A DNA stretch of 64,000 bases from positions 248,001 through 312,000 of the forward strand of contig NZ_QKXH01000004.1 of NCBI RefSeq assembly GCF_003254745.1, in the 5' to 3' direction. Made by a program: the position numbers and the translations under genes. The notes below the pieces were generated by a model. That model searched no databases. It was not told the origin of the DNA and was given only the letters and a program-made list of their open reading frames with translations. Below are positions 44,563 to 55,306 of this stretch, piece by piece. The stretch's first letter is position 1; the number at the start of each line of letters is the position of its first letter. Origin of the DNA: Flavobacterium aquariorum (GTDB taxonomy: Bacteria; Bacteroidota; Bacteroidia; Flavobacteriales; Flavobacteriaceae).

Positions 44563-45339
44563 TTATACATTTAAAAAAGCAGTCAAAGGACTAGAAGCAA
44601 CTGCTTGTTTGTATTGTTGTCCCAGTTTTGCTTCAAATGCTTTTCGTCCAGCGATTACTGCTTCCTTAAAGGATTCAGCCATTAATTTTGGATTTCCGGC
44701 TACGGCAATTGCGGTGTTGACCAATACTGCATCGGCTCCCATTTCCATTGCTTTGGCAGCATCAGATGGTGCGCCAATCCCTGCGTCAATGATTACTGGA
44801 ACCAAACTTTGTTCGATGATTATTTCTAGAAAATCGATGGTTTTCAATCCTTTGTTACTTCCGATAGGGGATCCCAATGGCATTACGGCAGCTGTCCCCG
44901 CGTTTTCTAAATGCTTGCACAAAACAGGATCGGCATGAATGTAGGGCAAAACAATGAATCCTAATTTTGCGAGTTCTTCAGTTGCCTTGAGGGTTTCAAT
45001 GGGATCTGGCATCAAGTATTTCGGGTCGGGATGAATCTCAAGTTTTAGCCAATTGGTTTCCAGTGCTTCTCTGGCGAGTTGTGCCGCAAAAATCGCTTCC
45101 TTGGCATTTCGTGCTCCAGAAGTATTGGGCAATAAGTTGATTCTGGGATTCTTTAAATGATTTAGAATAGCATCGGTATCTGTTTCCAGATCGATTCTTT
45201 TTAGGGCTACAGTTACCAATTCGCTTTCGGAAGCCAGTATAGCCTCTTCCATTTCGACATTGGAGCCAAATTTTCCGGTTCCTAAAAATAATCTGGATTC
45301 GAGTGTTTTATCCCCAATTTTAAATAGTGACGTTGCCAT
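44563..45339 (-). CDS. thiG: Thiazole synthase ThiG
   Basis: 258 aa. Condenses DXP, dehydroglycine and ThiS thiocarboxylate to the thiazole phosphate. TIM barrel with [10 protein letters not shown], the catalytic Lys region [22 protein letters not shown] and the phosphate loop [21 protein letters not shown] use ATG 45339, which overlaps the thiE end by 20 nt; the frame upstream to 45417 runs within thiE. Confidence 0.96.
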   Translation of the reverse strand: MATSLFKIGDKTLESRLFLGTGKFGSNVEMEEAILASESELVTVALKRIDLETDTDAILNHLKNPRINLLPNTSGARNAKEAIFAAQLAREALETNWLKLEIHPDPKYLMPDPIETLKATEELAKLGFIVLPYIHADPVLCKHLENAGTAAVMPLGSPIGSNKGLKTIDFLEIIIEQSLVPVIIDAGIGAPSDAAKAMEMGADAVLVNTAIAVAGNPKLMAESFKEAVIAGRKAFEAKLGQQYKQAVASSPLTAFLNV

Positions 45340-45958
45340 ATAAGTTGTAGTTAAGTTGTGTAATGAGTTCTTGTTTGTCGTCGCTTTTGGTAATAACACC
45401 CGAAACTGCGATACCATGAATTCCCGTTTTCATTAGGGGGTTAACATCTCTCAATGTAATGCCGCCAATGGCATAAACCGGTATGTCAATTTGCGACTCT
45501 TTCATTTTAGTTATTATGGAATGATAGCCTTCAGAACCAAGTATCGGACTGAGATTGGTCTTGGTTTTAGTGTGTTGGAAAGGACCTAAGCCAATATAGT
45601 CACAGCCGTTGGTGACTTGACAGACAATGTCTTCAAAAGTGTTTGCCGTTGCACCAATGATTTTGGTTTTGCCCAAAATAGCTCTTGCTTCTGAAACCCT
45701 CATATCCGAAAGACCAAGATGGACACCGTCAGCATTAATTTTTTCGGCTAAATGTACATCATCGTTGATGATGAAATTGGCTAGGTATTCTTCACATAGA
45801 AATTTTGTGGCTTCCGCCAAAGCCAATGCTTTTTTAGGTTTTTGATGTTTGAATCGCATTTGTATCCAGTCGCATCCATTGTCGAGTGCTTGGTGGATGT
45901 TGTACAATTGTTCTTCGACGCTTTCTCCTTGGGAGATGTATTGTAGTTTGTTATACAT
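45320..45958 (-). CDS. thiE: Thiamine phosphate synthase ThiE
   Basis: 212-aa TIM-barrel that joins HMP-PP and thiazole phosphate into thiamine phosphate. Key blocks: [48 protein letters not shown] and the phosphate-binding YAIGGI. These keep the residues expected of a true ThiE, unlike the second copy upstream. Overlaps thiD by 8 nt and thiG by 20 nt. Confidence 0.94.
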   Translation of the reverse strand: MYNKLQYISQGESVEEQLYNIHQALDNGCDWIQMRFKHQKPKKALALAEATKFLCEEYLANFIINDDVHLAEKINADGVHLGLSDMRVSEARAILGKTKIIGATANTFEDIVCQVTNGCDYIGLGPFQHTKTKTNLSPILGSEGYHSIITKMKESQIDIPVYAIGGITLRDVNPLMKTGIHGIAVSGVITKSDDKQELITQLNYNLYGNVTI

Positions 45959-46706
45959 GGTGAAATCCTAGTTTAGATGAGTTGGACAGTAAATAGTTTT
46001 CGGTATATGTTTTTGCATTTTCACAAGCCGTTTTCAGGTTTTGTCCCAATGCAAGGTTGGCCGTAATTGCGGCAGATAACACACAGCCTGAGCCATGTTT
46101 CTCAAAACATTCGTTGGTTTTGGGCAAAAGTTTAAGGATGTTATTTTTGGTGTATAAATAGTCAACTCCAATTTCGTTGTCGTTATGTCCGCCTTTTAGT
46201 AAAATCGAGCAGTAATCAGAATAGAATTTTGAAATCTTTTTCGGGTCATTTTCTCTATGATTAAAATTTTTGATTTCGTTGTAATTTGGAGTAATCAACT
46301 CCATTTGTTGCAGGATTTCAATCAAGGTCGTACGATTTAGTAGTGACAAAAACTCGAATTCGGTTGAAGATTTCAAAATTGGATCCCAAATAATTTTGAT
46401 AGTCGGGGAGTGTTTTTTTAGGTAAAAAATAATCTGTCCCAAATAATCCAATGAAGGTATAATGCCAATTTTGACTGTGTTGATAGCATAACTGTCCAAA
46501 AGGGTTGTTATGGATTCTAAAACAAAATCTATAGAGCTCCATTCGTTTTTGTGGAATTTATTTTCAGTTTGTATGGTATTGGCCGTGTTGATGGCAAAAC
46601 CATACACTTTATGCTGCTCAAAAGTTTTGATATCTGCCAAAACTCCTGCACCGCCCGAAGGATCAAATCCAGCGACAGTTAATACGATTGGACGATTTTT
46701 TGACAT
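45951..46706 (-). CDS. thiD: Hydroxymethylpyrimidine (phosphate) kinase ThiD
   Basis: 251-aa ribokinase-fold enzyme phosphorylating HMP and HMP-P. N-terminal LTVAGFDPSGGAGVLADIK, substrate-lid Gln in NTIQTE, ITPNYNEIK, LLKGGH and the anion hole/catalytic base GSGCVLSAAI. The second lid is slightly shorter than in E. coli (266 aa). Start overlaps the upstream tenI-like gene by 28 nt; ends within thiE. Confidence 0.95.
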   Translation of the reverse strand: MSKNRPIVLTVAGFDPSGGAGVLADIKTFEQHKVYGFAINTANTIQTENKFHKNEWSSIDFVLESITTLLDSYAINTVKIGIIPSLDYLGQIIFYLKKHSPTIKIIWDPILKSSTEFEFLSLLNRTTLIEILQQMELITPNYNEIKNFNHRENDPKKISKFYSDYCSILLKGGHNDNEIGVDYLYTKNNILKLLPKTNECFEKHGSGCVLSAAITANLALGQNLKTACENAKTYTENYLLSNSSKLGFHHV

Positions 46707-47290
46707 GATTTAAAGTTTTCTATTGGATTGTTCTGACTCCAAATGGTTCCTAGTAAGGCTATATTATCAAAACCGTTTTGTAATGTTTTCCCTGTGTTTT
46801 TTGATTCTATCCCTCCTAAAGCAATGAGTTTTGTTGAATAATTAAATCTGTTCTTAACGGCATCGAATAAATCTGTTTTTGAAGAATAATTTTCTTTGGA
46901 AATACTTGGGAAAATTGGACCCAAAAAAGCATATTTAAACACGCTGTCCAAAGTATTGAAATCGTCCATGCTATGAACCGAAGTCGATAAATGAAACCCT
47001 TTTGTTTTGTATGTTTCAAATGGAAATTTTCCGAATAACGTTATTGTTTTTTTTCTTTCGCTTTCGCTAAAGTGAATTCGATTGATGCCAAATGCTGAAG
47101 CTAAATGACGATGATTGTGCAAAACCAATTGTTCTCTTAAATCTGATTTTATTTCCGACAAGAAGGATCTCATTTCTACTGCAGAAAAATAAGGTTTCCG
47201 CACATGAAGCAACTCCAATCCACTCTCAAAAAGAGAATGGATGGTGTCGATTTCATTGGCTATCGGAATTGGATTTGTGATTACGATCAT
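46679..47290 (-). CDS. ThiE-like paralogue, probably TenI-type thiazole tautomerase
   Basis: 203-aa TIM barrel of the ThiE/TenI family, diverged from the neighbouring thiE: the start is LLHVRKPYFS, where ThiE has a longer Q-R/K pattern, and the TKT loop is replaced by SISKENYSS. LGPIFPS and the phosphate strand IALGGI remain. In B. subtilis TenI aromatises the ThiG product. Position between thiC and thiD in a full operon that already contains thiE makes this role likely, but a second ThiE cannot be excluded. Confidence 0.8.
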   Translation of the reverse strand: MIVITNPIPIANEIDTIHSLFESGLELLHVRKPYFSAVEMRSFLSEIKSDLREQLVLHNHRHLASAFGINRIHFSESERKKTITLFGKFPFETYKTKGFHLSTSVHSMDDFNTLDSVFKYAFLGPIFPSISKENYSSKTDLFDAVKNRFNYSTKLIALGGIESKNTGKTLQNGFDNIALLGTIWSQNNPIENFKSCQKIVQSY

Positions 47291-47300
47291 ATTAATTTTA

Positions 47301-47375
47301 GATGAGAGATAATAGACTAAGAGATAATAGACTAAAAGATATTAGAGATTGTCTCTCATCTCCTAGTCTATTATC
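47301..47375. repeat. Intercistronic inverted and direct repeats between thiC and tenI-like gene
   Basis: GATAATAGACTA occurs twice in direct orientation (47308-47319, 47323-47334) and once inverted (47364-47375); GATGAGAGA (47301-47309) is inverted at 47352-47360. Only one set of pairs can form at a time. In the transcript this lies between the thiC stop and the next start. Confidence 0.75.
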
Positions 47376-47385
47376 TATTCTCTTT

Positions 47386-49392
<2,007 letters not shown>

Positions 49393-49438
49393 CCACACGA
49401 GTTTTTGCGAACTGACGCAGTAACTAGACATAATTATT

Positions 49439-49645
49439 TTATCCGCCTTGTGTGGCAGAAATGATTAGAATGTCGTCTGTTGGGTTGAGGAAATGGGTAT
49501 TCCAATCGGATTTTGGAATTACCGTATTGTTGATCGCTAGGGCAATTCCGTTTTGTTTTTCGGGAAATTCTATGTCAAGAAGCGCTTGTACAGTGAGACT
49601 GTCAAGGGGAAATTGTTTGGTTTGATTGTTGATTTTTAGTTCCAT
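49439..49645 (-). CDS. thiS: Sulfur-carrier protein ThiS
   Basis: 68-aa beta-grasp protein ending in the required Gly-Gly (SATQGG). ThiF adenylates this end, it becomes a thiocarboxylate and hands sulfur to ThiG. First gene of the operon, directly behind the TPP riboswitch. Distance to thiC is long because of the inserted repeat. Confidence 0.95.
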   Translation of the reverse strand: MELKINNQTKQFPLDSLTVQALLDIEFPEKQNGIALAINNTVIPKSDWNTHFLNPTDDILIISATQGG

Positions 49646-49693
49646 TCCTTTTTGAATTTAGTATAAGTTATACTTTAGGAATGGCTACAAATA

Positions 49694-49799
49694 CGCACAA
49701 ATGTGCGACAAGAAGTCATCTTACTTTTTCCTACGCTAGTATGAACTAGATCAGGTTCGAGGGTAAAGTCTCAGCCTGCGATTGCAGACACCCCTAAAG
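49694..49799 (-). ncRNA. TPP riboswitch (THI element) of the thi operon
   Basis: On the minus strand the aptamer (about 49799-49722) reads AGGGGTG, CTGAGA, TACCC, AACCTGATCTAGTTC and AGCGTAGG, the THI box in order. Downstream is a small hairpin (CGCACA 49694-49699 with TGTGCG 49702-49707). No U-run follows, so control may be at translation of thiS. A TACATTTG -7 element lies just upstream. Confidence 0.96.
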
Positions 49800-49806
49800 T
49801 GTGAAA

Positions 49807-49814
49807 CAAATGTA
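49807..49814 (-). promoter_or_regulatory. -7 promoter element of the thi operon
   Basis: TACATTTG on the minus strand directly before the riboswitch; no clear TTG box, since the upstream is a TTTAAAC-type low-complexity run (49822-49856). Confidence 0.55.
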
Positions 49815-49905
49815 ATTAAAAAAGTTTAGAAGTTTAAAGGTTTAAAAGTTTAAAGTTGTTACAGATGTAACTTGTGTTTTGGAGTGTTAAAATGATGATT
49901 GTGTA

Positions 49906-50472
49906 TTAATTTCTTTTCCAGCAATCTTCTACATGATCGTCAACCATTCCGGTGGCCTGCATGTGGGCGTAAACCACAGTGGAACCGACAAACTTGAATC
50001 CGCGCTTTTTTAAATCTTTGCTGATGGCATCGGATAGGGGAGTTGCGGACTGTACTTCGCTTAAGCTTTTTCGTTTGTTTATAATTGGTTTTCCGTCGAC
50101 AAAGCCCCAGATGTATTTGGAAAAACTGCCAAATTCAGCCTGAATTTTCATGAAGGCTATAGCATTGGAAACGGTAGAATAAACCTTTAGTTTGTTACGA
50201 ATGATACCTGGATCTTGAAGCAAATCCTGAATTTTATCTTCGGAATAGTTGGCTATTTTTTTATAGTCGAAATTGTCAAAAGCTTTGCGAAAATTTTCTC
50301 TTTTGTTTAAGATGGTAATCCAACTTAATCCTGCCTGGAAAGTTTCCAGCAACAGGAATTCAAAAAGTTTTAGGTCGTCATAAACGGGAACGCCCCATTC
50401 TTCGTCGTGGTATTTTTGGTATAATTCGCTGGAATTGCACCAAGCGCATCTTGTGAGTTCTTTTTGTGTCAT
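49906..50472 (-). CDS. tag: DNA-3-methyladenine glycosylase I
   Basis: 188 aa from ATG 50472, which forms an ATGA overlap with the upstream lipoprotein gene. Removes 3-methyladenine from alkylated DNA. Tag zinc ligands are visible: the first Cys in RCAWC, His in YHDEEWG, and His/Cys in the C-terminal VDDHVEDCW; catalytic Glu in the FEFLLLETFQAGLSW block. The extra five codons up to 50487 lie inside the preceding gene. Confidence 0.95.
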   Translation of the reverse strand: MTQKELTRCAWCNSSELYQKYHDEEWGVPVYDDLKLFEFLLLETFQAGLSWITILNKRENFRKAFDNFDYKKIANYSEDKIQDLLQDPGIIRNKLKVYSTVSNAIAFMKIQAEFGSFSKYIWGFVDGKPIINKRKSLSEVQSATPLSDAISKDLKKRGFKFVGSTVVYAHMQATGMVDDHVEDCWKRN

Positions 50473-51173
50473 TTGTTTATTTCCCAATGGTAGCCTTTTA
50501 CAGTCGGAATGTAGGCTGATCCGTTATTAAGTATCAATTCAGTGTATATTTTTTTATTGTATTTAATACCGATGGCACCTCCCGATACGTAAGTTTTATT
50601 TTTTTTGAAGGTGAAAATCATGGTGTCGTTTTCGAATTCGGCATCCGATACTTTTTCTACAAGCCAAGTGGATCCCCAGTTGAAATATAATTTGTTTGGT
50701 CCTACGCAGGTTACATGTTTTATGAGATCGACGGCTTCTTTTGGAAATTTGTACTCTTCAATTAATTCTTTTTTGGTATATGATTTGCCGAATTGGGCAT
50801 TTCTCAATAAATTTCTCAAAGGAGTGTTGACGATAGCTTCTGCGTTTTCCGCTATTGGTGTTGCAATCGTTACTATAATTTGATCTTGATTATTACTATT
50901 GTTTTGGGTGTTTTTGTTTGAAGTTTGTGACTTTGGAATTTGTCTTTGAATGGCTGATGCTAAACCGGAATCAATATCAGTATCTTCTGTTTCCGCGTTC
51001 TCAATTTCAGTATTTGACACTGCGTTTTCTGCGTTCATTGCTGGAGTGTCTGTTGTAATATTTGAGGTTTGGGTATAATTAGTTTCTGCTTCCTCTTCTT
51101 CAGGTTCATTTTTTCCACAACTAATTAGCAAAGCAAGAAATATAAAAGAAAATATTATTTTAAAGTTCTTCAT
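50469..51173 (-). CDS. Lipoprotein of unknown function
   Basis: 234 aa with lipobox LLISCG (Cys19), an acidic EEEEAE start of the mature part, and a long low-complexity region (about 30-110) rich in N, T, E and Q. The folded part is about 120-234 (LRNLLRNAQFGKSYTKKEL, FPKEAVDLIKHV, NWGSTWLVEKV), with no family that I recognise. Translationally coupled to tag by a 4-nt overlap, though the roles seem unrelated. Confidence 0.75.
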   Translation of the reverse strand: MKNFKIIFSFIFLALLISCGKNEPEEEEAETNYTQTSNITTDTPAMNAENAVSNTEIENAETEDTDIDSGLASAIQRQIPKSQTSNKNTQNNSNNQDQIIVTIATPIAENAEAIVNTPLRNLLRNAQFGKSYTKKELIEEYKFPKEAVDLIKHVTCVGPNKLYFNWGSTWLVEKVSDAEFENDTMIFTFKKNKTYVSGGAIGIKYNKKIYTELILNNGSAYIPTVKGYHWEINK

Positions 51174-51258
51174 GATTAGAGCGTTAAGATACTTAATTAC
51201 TCAAATTTAAACTTTTTTTTAAAATCTTATTCAAAAGAATAATTGAAAAGTGCAAAAA

Positions 51259-51287
51259 AAATCCCAAACATATAATGAATGGGATTT
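51259..51287 (-). terminator. Terminator of the exported Ppx/GppA-like gene
   Basis: AATCCCA (51260-51266) with TGGGATT (51280-51286); read on the minus strand it ends in TTTTTTTT, about 33 nt after the stop. Confidence 0.8.
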
Positions 51288-51319
51288 GATTTTTAATGAA
51301 ATATTTTTTGATTCTATAC

Positions 51320-52378
51320 TTAGTATATTTGTTTTACACCTTTAGCATTATCAAATACGTAACTAACTAACCATGCAATTTGACCTTGTTTAGCGAAATA
51401 AATCTTTTTGCTTTGTATGTTGGGGATAACTTCAAGAGATGTTTCTAAAAGATTAAAAGCAGCGATTAAGTATTTTTGTTGGTACGTGTTCAAAACTTTT
51501 TTCATTTCAACATTACTTTCAGCGCTAGTAACAAATCTCTGATAATTGTTTTCTGCGATTGTTCTTATAGCTAGAATATCATCATATTGGATTTGAGTAA
51601 AGTTTTCTTCTGCTTTGGCTCCATTTAAAAGAGTGTAGAAAGCCCAGGCTGCACCACCAGAGATGTAAACATTGCTCTTGTCTTGAGATTCAGCTCTGCT
51701 TGTGTACATTTTTTTGAAACTCTCTCTCATTGTTGGTAAATAGTCAAACAAGTTTTCGTTGAATTCAAATACTGTTTTTTGTTTACACTTTTTATTGATG
51801 ATTTCAGTCAAAGTCACCGTTCCCAGATCACATGAAATTGGGAAAAATACAGATGAGTCGTTGATGTCTTTAGCATAACCTCCTTTAGTGTTTCCACCAC
51901 CTATGTCTATAATTACGGAGTTTAAATAATTTTTAGGAGGAATACAACCTCTCAAAAGTAATTTGGCTTCCAATGATGAGGAGATGATTTCTATTTTTTT
52001 ATTTGTCAACTCTTTTATTTTTACTACTAAATCATTAGTGTTTGTTGCAAGACCAACACCTGAAGAGGCAACAACGAAAATATTTTTGTCTTCAATCTTG
52101 TATTCATTAAGCATTTTTTTGTAGTTGTTGTAAACTACTCCACCTGCCTTGTCAATATCTTCTTTCAATAAAGTACCGTCGATTCCGATACCAGCTGCTA
52201 TTCCTACGTTTTCAGTCCAAAACTCCTTTACATCGTAAGTGTTTCTTTTAATGCTCTCAACTTGAAGAACGGTCATTTTGATACCTTTACTTCCGATTTC
52301 AATACCACCGTAGAGTTGTGCCTGTGCTGTGTAGGTAAAGATTAGGCCTATTATTAAATAGTAAATTTTTTCTTTCAT
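51320..52378 (-). CDS. Exported Ppx/GppA-like ASKHA-fold protein
   Basis: 352 aa. Residues 1-20 form a signal peptide (cleavage after AQA). The rest follows the sugar kinase/actin-like fold of exopolyphosphatases: phosphate-1 loop GIEIGSKGIK (25-34), a stretch IEIISSSLEAKLLLRG matching the catalytic-Glu region of Ppx (ISGEEEA; Glu137 kept), phosphate-2 loop IDIGGGNTKGG (157-167) and the adenosine-like motif VYISGGAAW. Ppx/GppA proteins are normally cytoplasmic, so an exported member is unusual. No neighbours help to assign a substrate. Confidence 0.75.
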   Translation of the reverse strand: MKEKIYYLIIGLIFTYTAQAQLYGGIEIGSKGIKMTVLQVESIKRNTYDVKEFWTENVGIAAGIGIDGTLLKEDIDKAGGVVYNNYKKMLNEYKIEDKNIFVVASSGVGLATNTNDLVVKIKELTNKKIEIISSSLEAKLLLRGCIPPKNYLNSVIIDIGGGNTKGGYAKDINDSSVFFPISCDLGTVTLTEIINKKCKQKTVFEFNENLFDYLPTMRESFKKMYTSRAESQDKSNVYISGGAAWAFYTLLNGAKAEENFTQIQYDDILAIRTIAENNYQRFVTSAESNVEMKKVLNTYQQKYLIAAFNLLETSLEVIPNIQSKKIYFAKQGQIAWLVSYVFDNAKGVKQIY

Positions 52379-52531
52379 AATTATTATTATTTGGGGTTAA
52401 TGCTGGTTGCAAATCTATATTAAAAATCTATAATTTCCTTTTTTTTAATGTTTTTTTTGAAGAACTTTTTTTTTAAGCAAAAATGTTTTAGAATTGTTAT
52501 AAAATTATTATGTTTTTTAACTACTTGATTG

Positions 52532-52561
52532 TTGGTTGATTGAAAAAAAAATCTATTTTTG
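52532..52561 (+). promoter_or_regulatory. Promoter of the MFS transporter
   Basis: TTG (52532-52534), 19-nt spacer, TATTTTTG (52554-52561), 39 nt before the ATG. Confidence 0.7.
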
Positions 52562-52600
52562 CCAAAATGAAAAAATTTTTTGCCCCAAAAAAAATTAATT

Positions 52601-53839
52601 ATGATAAAAAAATACCTAGACAATTTTAAAGATTTTCCAAAAGAGATTTGGATACTTACTTTAATTACATTCATCAACAGAGCAGGGACTATGGTTATTC
52701 CCTTTCTATCAAAGTACATGAAAGAAAATTTAGAATTCAGTTACAGTCAAATAGGCTGGGTGATGGTTTTCTTTGGAGTCGGTTCTATAATTGGAACTTG
52801 GCTTAGTGGTAAATTATCTGACAAGATTGGCTTTTATAAGGTCATGGTGTTCAGTTTATTTGTCAGTGGTATCGTGTTTATTTTATTGCAGTATGCCACA
52901 ACTTTTGAAGAGCTTTGCGTAGGTATACTTGTGTTAACAACTATTGCTGATATGTTTAGACCAGCAATGCTTGTGTGTCTAAAGACGTTTACCACAAAAG
53001 AAAATAGAGCTCGTGCCTATTCGTTAACCCGTGCAGCGATTAACTTGGGATTCCTTTTTGGGCCGGTATTGGGTGGATTGATTATTATGCAGTTGGGATA
53101 TGAATATATATTTTATGTTGATGGTGCAACCTGTATCTTGGCAATTATTGTTTTCATGTTTTTTGTGAAAGAGAAGAAATTGCAAGTCAAATTGAAAAAA
53201 CATCATGAGAAAGCTTTTAAGAAAGTTTCCGTGATGAAGGACAAGCCTTTTATGCTTCACTTGGTTATATGTTTGATAACAGGAATCTTGTTTTTTCAGA
53301 TTTTTACAACTTTACCATTATATCATAAAGAACGATTTAATATGTCGGAATTTGATAGCGGATTGCTATTGAGTTTAAATGGACTGCTTATTTTGCTTTT
53401 CGAACTTCCAATTGTGAATTATGTAAGCAAAAATAAAATAAACAATCATAAAGTTATTTCTTTAGGGTTATTGCTTATGGCAACTAGTTTTTTACTTCTG
53501 TTGTTCCCTTGGGAGGCTATTTTGATTCCTATGATGCTTTTTATGACATGCGGAGTAATGTTGACTTTCCCATTTGCTAATTCATTTGCAATGGAGAGAT
53601 CCAATGAAATGCAAGAAGGTAAGTATATGGCAGCTTTTACTATGAGTTATAGTTTTGCACATATTTTAAGCGCTAAAACAGGTATGGAAATAATTCAGAA
53701 TTCTGGTTATGAGTCGAATTGGATGTTTATGACGATTCTAGGAGTTGCCGGTACTTTGCTTGTTTTTAAGTTGTCTAAGATGGTTGAAAAAGAAGAGTTG
53801 AAAGAGAGAATGATACCCGTAGAAAGTAACGAGAAATAG
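52601..53839 (+). CDS. MFS transporter (multidrug/metabolite efflux type)
   Basis: 412 aa from ATG 52601; the TTG at 52580 adds seven non-hydrophobic residues. Twelve predicted helices. Motif A between helices 2 and 3 reads GKLSDKIGFYK, and RAYSLTRAAINLGFLFGPVLGG is the motif C-like helix 5, typical of proton-driven antiporters. Substrate unknown. Confidence 0.9.
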   Translation: MIKKYLDNFKDFPKEIWILTLITFINRAGTMVIPFLSKYMKENLEFSYSQIGWVMVFFGVGSIIGTWLSGKLSDKIGFYKVMVFSLFVSGIVFILLQYATTFEELCVGILVLTTIADMFRPAMLVCLKTFTTKENRARAYSLTRAAINLGFLFGPVLGGLIIMQLGYEYIFYVDGATCILAIIVFMFFVKEKKLQVKLKKHHEKAFKKVSVMKDKPFMLHLVICLITGILFFQIFTTLPLYHKERFNMSEFDSGLLLSLNGLLILLFELPIVNYVSKNKINNHKVISLGLLLMATSFLLLLFPWEAILIPMMLFMTCGVMLTFPFANSFAMERSNEMQEGKYMAAFTMSYSFAHILSAKTGMEIIQNSGYESNWMFMTILGVAGTLLVFKLSKMVEKEELKERMIPVESNEK

Positions 53840-53936
53840 TTCGGTTTAATTCGACTTATCTTTGTATTGTAATGTTATATTGTTTACTGTAGAAAGAAGT
53901 TCGGGATTAATAAAAAATAGAATAAAAATTGTTATT

Positions 53937-53971
53937 AGCAGCAGTGAACTTTTGTTTGCTGCTGTTTTTTT
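53937..53971 (+). terminator. Terminator of the MFS gene
   Basis: AGCAGCA (53937-53943) with TGCTGCT (53957-53963), then a T-rich run. Confidence 0.85.
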
Positions 53972-54125
53972 GTTTTAGGACTTATGTTATTTTTGTTGTT
54001 GATGCTTTGTTAAAAGTTATTAATTGTTTTTGTTAAAGTGTTTTTAGGATCCTAGATCATATCAGTGTTTTTTTTTTTTTTTGTTCTGAAAACTTATTTT
54101 TAAATGATTAAGAAAAGGCATAAAA

Positions 54126-54156
54126 AAAGTCCCATTTCGTGATGAAATGGAACTTT
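54126..54156 (-). terminator. Terminator of the rplM-rpsI-rpsB-tsf unit
   Basis: A 13-bp stem with one mismatch (54126-54138 with 54144-54156); the minus-strand transcript ends in TTTTTTT. Confidence 0.85.
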
Positions 54157-54207
54157 ATGAGTAAACGAAAATCTGTAATTAGAAAATCGTTAATGTGATC
54201 TAATTGA

Positions 54208-55170
54208 TTATCCTAAAGTAACTCTTTTGAAACCTGTAATTTCAACATTGAATCCTTTAACGTAATCACCAACTTTTTTGCTGTCATCTTTGATGAAGTT
54301 TTGATCTAATAAGGCTTTCTCTTGATCTAAAGTAGTGTTGTCAGAGATGAAACGTTGAACTTTTCCTGGAATAATTTTATCCCAAATTTGTTCTGGTTTA
54401 CCTTCAGCTCTTAATTCAGCTTTAGCATCTTCTTCAGCTTGTTTGATAACTTCTTCAGTCAATTGAGAGTAAGAAATATATTTAGGAACATTTTTTAAAG
54501 TTTTTCCTAAACGTTTTGCTTCTTCATTTTCTTTTTCGATTATAGCAATACGAGCAGCAAGTTCAGAAGCAACGAAAGCTGGATCAAAATCTTTGTAAGA
54601 TAATGTATCAGCTCCCATAGAAGCAACTTGCATAGAGATGTCTTTAGTTAAAACGTCACCATTAGCAATTGGTGCAGAAATTGCAGTTAATGCAGCAATT
54701 TTGTTAACGTGAACATAAGATCCAACGAAAGCACCTTCTAAAATTTCAAAGCCACCGATTTCGATTTTTTCACCGATAACACCAGTTTGTTCGATTAATT
54801 TTTCAGCAACAGTAAGTCCGTTGAAATCTGAAGCTAAAAATTCCTCTTTAGAAGAAAAGTTAATAGCTCTTTCAACCAATTCTTTAGCTAAAGTTACGAA
54901 AGCCTCATTTTTACCTACGAAATCTGTTTCGCAGTTTAAAGTGATGATAGCTCCTTTAGTTTTGTCAGCATTAACAAAAGAAACAGCAGCTCCTTCAGAA
55001 GACTCACGGTCAGAACGGTTAGCAGCAACTTTTTGTCCTTTTTCTCTAAGGTTTTGTATAGCTTTATCGAAATCTCCTTCAGCTTCAACTAAAGCTTTTT
55101 TACAGTCCATCATTCCGGCACCTGTAGTTTGTCTTAATTTATTTACGTCTGCAGCAGTAATTGTTGCCAT
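54208..55170 (-). CDS. tsf: Elongation factor Ts
   Basis: 320-aa nucleotide exchange factor for EF-Tu. N-terminal UBA-like part with KLRQTTGAGMMDCKKAL, then the TDFVGKNEAFV signature of the core. Longer than the E. coli protein (283 aa), as usual in Bacteroidota. Follows rpsB with a 136-nt gap made of AAATTCC/GGAATTT-type repeats. Confidence 0.97.
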   Translation of the reverse strand: MATITAADVNKLRQTTGAGMMDCKKALVEAEGDFDKAIQNLREKGQKVAANRSDRESSEGAAVSFVNADKTKGAIITLNCETDFVGKNEAFVTLAKELVERAINFSSKEEFLASDFNGLTVAEKLIEQTGVIGEKIEIGGFEILEGAFVGSYVHVNKIAALTAISAPIANGDVLTKDISMQVASMGADTLSYKDFDPAFVASELAARIAIIEKENEEAKRLGKTLKNVPKYISYSQLTEEVIKQAEEDAKAELRAEGKPEQIWDKIIPGKVQRFISDNTTLDQEKALLDQNFIKDDSKKVGDYVKGFNVEITGFKRVTLG

Positions 55171-55306
55171 AATATAATGTGTTTAATGTTATAAAAATAA
55201 AAATTCCAATCTTTAAATCCCAAATTCCAATTTTATTAAATTATCAACATACTGTTTCTAATTTTTTATGGAACTTGGAATTTAAAATTGGAATTTAAAA
55301 TTTGAT

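Larger units (their letters stand above)
53840..54207. other. 368-bp convergent gap between MFS gene and tsf
   Basis: No ORF of note. It holds the MFS terminator (53937-53971), a run of 15 T (54068-54082) and the tsf terminator (54126-54156). The remaining sequence is AT-rich and shows no conserved motif. Confidence 0.7.

Noticed and set aside
44513..44938. 141-codon open frame antisense to thiG
   Set aside because: Mirror frame of a highly conserved enzyme; nothing supports expression.
54821..55177. 118-codon open frame antisense to tsf
   Set aside because: Runs over the tsf start on the opposite strand and encodes low-complexity S/A/L-rich sequence.
55180..55306. AAATTCC/GGAATTT repeats between rpsB and tsf
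   Set aside because: Similar words form the terminator at 41707-41755, but here the arms do not make a single stable hairpin that I can define.
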